Positions 4,824 through 8,199 of a DNA stretch of 8,199 bases are shown here, piece by piece. Within the stretch, counting starts at the first letter, position 1. Each line of letters opens with the position of its first letter. The notes below the pieces were generated by a model. The model was not told the DNA's origin. It did not search any database and saw only the letters and a program-made list of their open reading frames with translations. The stretch lies in assembly GCA_003512125.1 (NCBI GenBank), contig DOSQ01000194.1:3564-11762 (forward strand). Reading direction: 5' to 3'. The position numbers were made by a program, and so were the translations under genes. The stretch is from Acidaminococcaceae bacterium (GTDB lineage Bacteria > Bacillota > Negativicutes > Acidaminococcales > Acidaminococcaceae).

Positions 4824-6569
4824 GTGAAAAAACTGAATCAAATTAATGACGGACAACTTAAAAATGAAGCAAATGATGCATTAATGCAAGATATAGCAGC
4901 ACTTCATGAAGCAGAGGAGGCTATTTCCCGGGAAATAGAAAGTGCAAAACCGGATGACGTAAAGGCACTGGGAAAAAACGATAACAGTTTTCTGAAAGGT
5001 ACGCTGATCTTAACGGTTTCCAGCATCGTGGTCAAGGTCATCGGTGCGCTGAACTGGATCCTGCTGAGTCGTGTGTTGGGAGGGGAAGGAATTGGTCTGT
5101 ACCAGATGGGTTTTCCAATCTACCTGATGGCGATTACAGTTTCTTCGGCAGGCATTCCCGTAGCGATTTCCATTGTGACTGCCGAGAAGGTGGCCCAAAA
5201 CGATTTCAAGGGTGCGGAGCGGGTCTTTCATGTAACGCTGCGACTGCTGTTTGTTACAGGGCTTGTGTTTTCTCTGGCGTTGTTCTTTGGTGCGCAGAAG
5301 CTGATTGACTGGCAGTTTATCCGGGATGCCCGGGCGTATTATTCCATTATTGCGTTGGCCCCGGCTGTGTTTTTTGTCACATTTCTGGCCAGCTTCCGTG
5401 GTTACCTTCAGGGATGGCAGATTATGACGCCGACTGCCTGTTCTGAGATAACGGAGCAGCTGGTGCGGGTTGTGACCATGCTGTTTTTCGCGTCGTATTT
5501 CCTGCCCCGGGGGTTGGCTGCGGCAGCAGGAGGTGCTAGTATGGGCGCAGGCGCAGGCGCGTTCTGTGCATTGCTGGTGCTGATGTTCTTCTATCAGCGT
5601 CTGAAGAGGGATTTAAAAGCAAAGCAGAGCTTGCAAAATATGGACGCAATACAGGAAACTTCTTCTTCCATCATTTCGCGTCTGCTGAAACTGGCTCTGC
5701 CGGTTTCCATGACCAGTCTGATGCTTCCAATCGTAGCTAATCTCGATTTGCTCATTGTGCCCCAACGGCTGGAAGCAGCCGGGTTTGATGTGCGTCATGC
5801 GACAGAGCTGTTCGGATACCTGACCGGTATGGCGGTACCATTGGTTAATCTTTCTACCATATTTACAGCGGCGCTGGCCATCAGTCTGGTTCCGGCCATT
5901 TCGGAAGCCCGGGCCCTTGGCTGGCAGGATAATATCCGCCACAAGACCGGCGTCGCCTTCCGTGTGGCCATGATAGTGACATTTCCCTGCTTCATGGGGC
6001 TGTTCTGTCTGGCGGAGAAGGTAGCCGGGCTGATTTATAATGCTCCCGGCGCTGCGCCTGCCATTCAGGCGATGAGCATCGGTATCGTACTGTTGGGCAT
6101 GCATCAGGTGAGTACGGCAGTGCTGCAGGGAATGGGCCGGACCAGTATCCCCGTCATTAACATGATTGTCGCCTGTGTTGCTAAAGTTATCCTGAACTGG
6201 ACGCTGACAGCGATTCCCTGGTTGGGTATCAAGGGCTCTGCTATCGCAACGGTTGCTGATTTTGGTGTGGCAGCGCTGATTAACATGTACTTTATTTATA
6301 AACTGACCGGCTATAAAATGTCGTTGCCTGTTTTCAGTAAGCCGCTGATTGCGGCCGGGATTATGGGCGCTGCTATACAAGGTGTTCTGTACGTGGCCTC
6401 CGGGCTGGGAGGCTGGGTCCTCCTGATATGTATCATGGTGGCAGCTGTTGTGTATGGCGTGGTGTTAACAGTTATCGGAGGTCTTACAAAAGAAGATCTG
6501 GAAAGTCTGCCGTATCTGGGCAGCCGTATCCTGCGTATCGGTCAGAAGCTGGGCGCATTTAAAGAATAA
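4824..6569 (+). CDS. SpoVB/MurJ-like MOP-superfamily lipid-linked oligosaccharide flippase
   Basis: Polytopic membrane protein of 581 residues (593 if the ATG at 4788 is used) of the polysaccharide-biosynthesis/SpoVB branch of the MOP (MATE-like) transporters, which move polyprenyl-linked glycans, such as peptidoglycan precursor or polysaccharide units, across the cytoplasmic membrane. The family opening NSFLKGTLILTVSSIVVKVIGA starts near residue 54, followed by RVLGGEGIGLYQMGFPIYL and SSAGIPVAIS, classic for SpoVB-like proteins; about fourteen helices follow to the end. The N-terminal 53 residues (KKLNQINDGQLK... to ALGKND) are hydrophilic, charged, probably helical and cytosolic; most relatives known to me start almost directly at the first helix, so this is an extension. 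Spacing of about 100 bp and no terminator before the M23 gene suggest co-transcription and a role in wall or surface glycan assembly. Whether it carries lipid II or another glycan cannot be read from the sequence. Confidence 0.85.
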   Translation: MKKLNQINDGQLKNEANDALMQDIAALHEAEEAISREIESAKPDDVKALGKNDNSFLKGTLILTVSSIVVKVIGALNWILLSRVLGGEGIGLYQMGFPIYLMAITVSSAGIPVAISIVTAEKVAQNDFKGAERVFHVTLRLLFVTGLVFSLALFFGAQKLIDWQFIRDARAYYSIIALAPAVFFVTFLASFRGYLQGWQIMTPTACSEITEQLVRVVTMLFFASYFLPRGLAAAAGGASMGAGAGAFCALLVLMFFYQRLKRDLKAKQSLQNMDAIQETSSSIISRLLKLALPVSMTSLMLPIVANLDLLIVPQRLEAAGFDVRHATELFGYLTGMAVPLVNLSTIFTAALAISLVPAISEARALGWQDNIRHKTGVAFRVAMIVTFPCFMGLFCLAEKVAGLIYNAPGAAPAIQAMSIGIVLLGMHQVSTAVLQGMGRTSIPVINMIVACVAKVILNWTLTAIPWLGIKGSAIATVADFGVAALINMYFIYKLTGYKMSLPVFSKPLIAAGIMGAAIQGVLYVASGLGGWVLLICIMVAAVVYGVVLTVIGGLTKEDLESLPYLGSRILRIGQKLGAFKE

Positions 6570-6634
6570 AGACATACTATTGTCAAAAGTTGGATTTATA
6601 ATACTGCTGAAATACAGTTTTGGCTGGTAGTTTG

Positions 6635-6656
6635 GCAGTTATACGGGAATAACTGC
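6635..6656. repeat. 8-bp perfect inverted repeat in front of the M23 gene
   Basis: GCAGTTAT (6635-6642) and ATAACTGC (6649-6656) are perfect arms around ACGGGA, ending 14 bp before the ATG at 6671. There is no T run, so it is not a factor-independent terminator. It may be an mRNA hairpin near the ribosome site or an operator. A related TACTGCTG occurs at 6602-6609, matching AACTGCTG at 6651-6658 in seven of eight bases. Confidence 0.5.
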
Positions 6657-6670
6657 TGTTGGTGAATGAA

Positions 6671-7675
6671 ATGAACGATAAGAGAAAAAAAGAACTGGAA
6701 CTGAATAGGGAAAGCCTTTCGTCTGAAGAAACGACCGAACCGCAAATCGTGCTTACGGTCCAGCAAGGAAACGGGGAAACAAAAGTGTTTTCCGTTGCCC
6801 GAAAAAAAGCCGTGACGCTGGTCGTCTTTGGCGCGTTTGTGTTGGCTTCGCTGACCGCTGCAGCCGGGTTTTACGGCTGGCAATATCATCATTCCAAGGT
6901 TGACAGGGTAGCGTATCAGGAATATCTTGACCACAAAACAGAACAGGAGGCAAAACTCCAATCGCTTTTGGAAGATAATGAAAAGATGTTGCGGGATATG
7001 AGCGAGATCCACACACTGGAAACAAAACTGCGCCGCGCGGTGATTCAGAACAGCGGTGACAGGGAATTCACATCCAGTATTGATTCCATCGGGACGACGC
7101 CCGGAGCGAAATCGACAGACCCGGCTTACAGCGGCAAGGGCGGACCCGGCGCGGATATCAGTATGCTTGACGTAGCATCGGCCCAGAATAAAAACCTGAC
7201 GGCCCAGATTGACCGGCAGAAGAAAAATATGCACGAACTGCTGACAGTCATTGAAGGACGAAACAACAGGCTTTCAATTTTACCGGATCTGTGGCCCACG
7301 GAAGGCGGTGTTATCAGTTCCTATTATGGAGGCCGTACGGGACCGATTAACGGCGGCTTCGACTGGCATCCGGGGCTCGATATTGCCGTAGATTTTGGCA
7401 CGCCGGTATATGCCGCCGCTATGGGTACTGTAGAAATGGCGGGCTGGAATGGAGGTTACGGACAGTTTGTAAAAATCCGTCACGGTAACGGGTATGACAG
7501 TGCGTACGGACATATGAGCGGCATCGCCGTAACAACAGGGCAGCAGGTACGTAAGGGCGAAATCATCGGTTTTGTGGGAAGCACAGGATATAGCACAGGA
7601 CCCCATCTGCATTTTGAAGTGTTTGTGGATGGAGAGAATATTGATCCGCTGTATATGTTGAAGAAAGCAAAATAG
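6671..7675 (+). CDS. Membrane-anchored M23 (LytM-type) metallopeptidase
   Basis: Protein of 334 residues (from the ATG at 6671) predicted to cut peptide bonds in peptidoglycan from the outer side of the membrane. A basic cytosolic stretch of about 46 residues is followed by one transmembrane helix (about 47-71, AVTLVVFGAF onward), a long Glu/Lys-rich helical or coiled-coil stalk (about 80-125), a Gly/Ser-rich linker, a second short helical stretch (170-196), and the M23 domain (about 215-330). All zinc and catalytic residues are present: H233-x3-D237 (HPGLD), H281 (YGHMS) and H312-x-H314 (HLHFE). It is therefore probably active, unlike EnvC/NlpD-type activators that have lost these residues. 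Start is uncertain: GTG 6662 and TTG 6659 are also in frame; the ATG has a weak GGTG 6 bp upstream. It likely shares a transcript with the flippase, joining precursor export with wall remodelling. bioB follows from its own promoter. Confidence 0.9.
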   Translation: MNDKRKKELELNRESLSSEETTEPQIVLTVQQGNGETKVFSVARKKAVTLVVFGAFVLASLTAAAGFYGWQYHHSKVDRVAYQEYLDHKTEQEAKLQSLLEDNEKMLRDMSEIHTLETKLRRAVIQNSGDREFTSSIDSIGTTPGAKSTDPAYSGKGGPGADISMLDVASAQNKNLTAQIDRQKKNMHELLTVIEGRNNRLSILPDLWPTEGGVISSYYGGRTGPINGGFDWHPGLDIAVDFGTPVYAAAMGTVEMAGWNGGYGQFVKIRHGNGYDSAYGHMSGIAVTTGQQVRKGEIIGFVGSTGYSTGPHLHFEVFVDGENIDPLYMLKKAK

Positions 7676-7677
7676 TG

Positions 7678-7706
7678 TTGACGAAACACTGCATGTAAAC
7701 TATAAT
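7678..7706 (+). promoter_or_regulatory. bioB promoter
   Basis: TTGACG (7678-7683), a 17-bp spacer and perfect TATAAT (7701-7706): 11 of 12 consensus bases. It starts 2 bp after the M23 stop codon. The transcription start is predicted near 7713, leaving a leader of about 60 nt. Confidence 0.85.
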
Positions 7707-7738
7707 AGTGTTAACGTTCACTTTAAGCAAAGTTGACG
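7694..7738. promoter_or_regulatory. BirA-like operator half-sites at the bioB promoter (tentative)
   Basis: Two exact left half-sites of the known BirA pattern (TGTwAAC, N14-16, GTTwACA) occur: TGTAAAC at 7694-7700 and TGTTAAC at 7709-7715. Their partners at proper spacing are imperfect: GTTCACT at 7716-7722 (N15) and GTTGACG at 7732-7738 (N16), 5 of 7 each. Both sites overlap the -10 or the transcription start, where BirA with biotinyl-AMP would block RNA polymerase. The location next to bioB is what makes this worth stating. Confidence 0.4.
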
Positions 7739-7754
7739 TTAGCACTATTTTTTT
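7704..7754 (+). terminator. Hairpin plus T run downstream of the M23 gene, overlapping the bioB start
   Basis: AATAGTGTTAACGT (7704-7717) and ACGTTAGCACTATT (7736-7749) pair over 14 bp, with one G-U, around an 18-nt loop, followed by T from 7748 to 7754. For RNA reading through from the M23 gene this is a plausible factor-independent terminator. Transcripts from the bioB promoter start near 7713, inside the left arm, and would lack most of it, so they should escape. As DNA the same dyad may serve as an operator. Confidence 0.55.
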
Positions 7755-7772
7755 GAAGAGAGGCATGAAGTC

Positions 7773-8199
7773 ATGATGATTACAGAATTGACAGAAAAAA
7801 TTATAAACGAAGGATATCGCATTACCCGGGAGAATCTGGATAAAGAACTTTTGCTACAGACGGGTCTGGAAGAAATGCTGGATTGCGCCGGTAAACTGCA
7901 GAAGCATTTCTGTGGAAACCTGGTGGATTTTTGTTCTATCATTAATGGTCGGAGCGGGCGATGCAGTGAAGATTGCAAATACTGCGCCCAGGCAGCCTGC
8001 AACCATACCGGCATCGATGAATACGGATTTCTTCCGAAAGAAAAGATCTTTGCGGCCGCGAAAGCGAATCAGGACGCGGGCGTGAACCGCTTTGCCATCG
8101 TAACGGCAGGCCGGGCATTAAAGGGTAAGGATTTTGACAAGGCCATTGAAGCCTATAAAGAAATGAATGCAAAGCTGAAGATCCAACTTTGCGCTTCCA
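7773..8199 (+). CDS. bioB: Biotin synthase BioB (radical SAM), partial: first 142 residues
   Basis: Catalyses the last step of biotin synthesis, putting sulfur into dethiobiotin by radical SAM chemistry in the cytoplasm. The reading frame runs off the window; BioB proteins are normally about 320-350 residues, so less than half is here. The radical SAM [4Fe-4S] motif is clear: C64-x3-C68-x2-C71 within CSEDCKYCAQ, preceded by DFCSIINGRSGR, a BioB signature. TGIDEYGFLPKE and the following helices also fit BioB. At the position of the E. coli auxiliary-cluster ligand C97 the protein has Ala108 (NRFAIVTAGR; the 37-residue distance from the third motif cysteine is the same in both). C140 aligns with E. 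coli C128. An extra cysteine, C76, follows the motif closely. Start ATG 7773 has GAGAGG 9 bp upstream; ATG 7776 is the next choice. It has its own promoter with an operator-like dyad. Confidence 0.96.
   Translation, partial: MMITELTEKIINEGYRITRENLDKELLLQTGLEEMLDCAGKLQKHFCGNLVDFCSIINGRSGRCSEDCKYCAQAACNHTGIDEYGFLPKEKIFAAAKANQDAGVNRFAIVTAGRALKGKDFDKAIEAYKEMNAKLKIQLCAS

Noticed and set aside
5613..6380. Long minus-strand open frame (255 codons) inside the flippase gene
   Set aside because: Composition is rich in His, Gln, Arg and Asn as expected for the reverse of a membrane gene; no recognisable motif.
6580..6602. TTGTCA and TATAAT in front of the M23 gene as a promoter
   Set aside because: The spacer is only 11 bp, too short for sigma-A; the TATAAT has no acceptable -35 at 16-18 bp and no TGn extension.
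6596..7234. Minus-strand open frame of 212 codons opposite the M23 gene
   Set aside because: No family motif and it opposes a well-supported gene.

Overview
The window looks like chromosomal core sequence from an anaerobic, probably Gram-negative-walled member of the Firmicutes (a Negativicutes-type organism is my best guess; no rRNA or other marker proves it). The grounds are these: a reverse-type rubrerythrin and a C_GCAxxG_C_C redox protein, both typical of anaerobes; an ArnT/PMT-type lipid-linked-sugar transferase, common where there is an outer membrane or glycosylated envelope; a SpoVB-type flippase; strong sigma-A-like promoters (TTGACA/TATAAT); and good AGGAGG-type ribosome sites. No transposon, phage gene, CRISPR array or other sign of horizontal transfer was seen.

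Layout. 1-44: the 5' part of a tRNA-Arg(UCU) on the minus strand, cut by the window edge. 254-2890: a two-gene plus-strand envelope glycosylation module, an ArnT-like GT-C transferase followed by a polyprenyl-phosphate glycosyltransferase (GT2), closed by a weak terminator. 2949-3979: a patch of single genes and tRNAs, namely tRNA-Gly(UCC) on minus, a small cysteine-rich redox protein on plus, and tRNA-Pro(UGG) on minus, each with its own promoter and/or terminator. 3994-4536: reverse rubrerythrin on minus with its own promoter and terminator. 4824-7675: a plus-strand envelope pair, a SpoVB/MurJ-like flippase and a membrane-anchored M23 (LytM-type) peptidase, probably one transcript because no terminator lies between them. 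7773-8199: the first 142 codons of bioB (biotin synthase), with its own near-consensus promoter and an operator-like dyad at the transcription start.

How the parts fit. Two units serve the cell envelope: sugar charging of a polyprenyl carrier and its transfer outside the membrane, and export of a lipid-linked precursor plus peptidoglycan cutting. Two single genes serve redox or oxygen defence. The end of the window enters biotin synthesis. The most interesting points are the bioB product, where an auxiliary-cluster cysteine conserved in the E. coli enzyme is an alanine; the compact bioB control region, where a dyad can act both as operator and as terminator for the upstream gene; and an exactly overlapping pair of divergent promoters between tRNA-Gly and the redox gene. 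I found no clear new multi-gene system.
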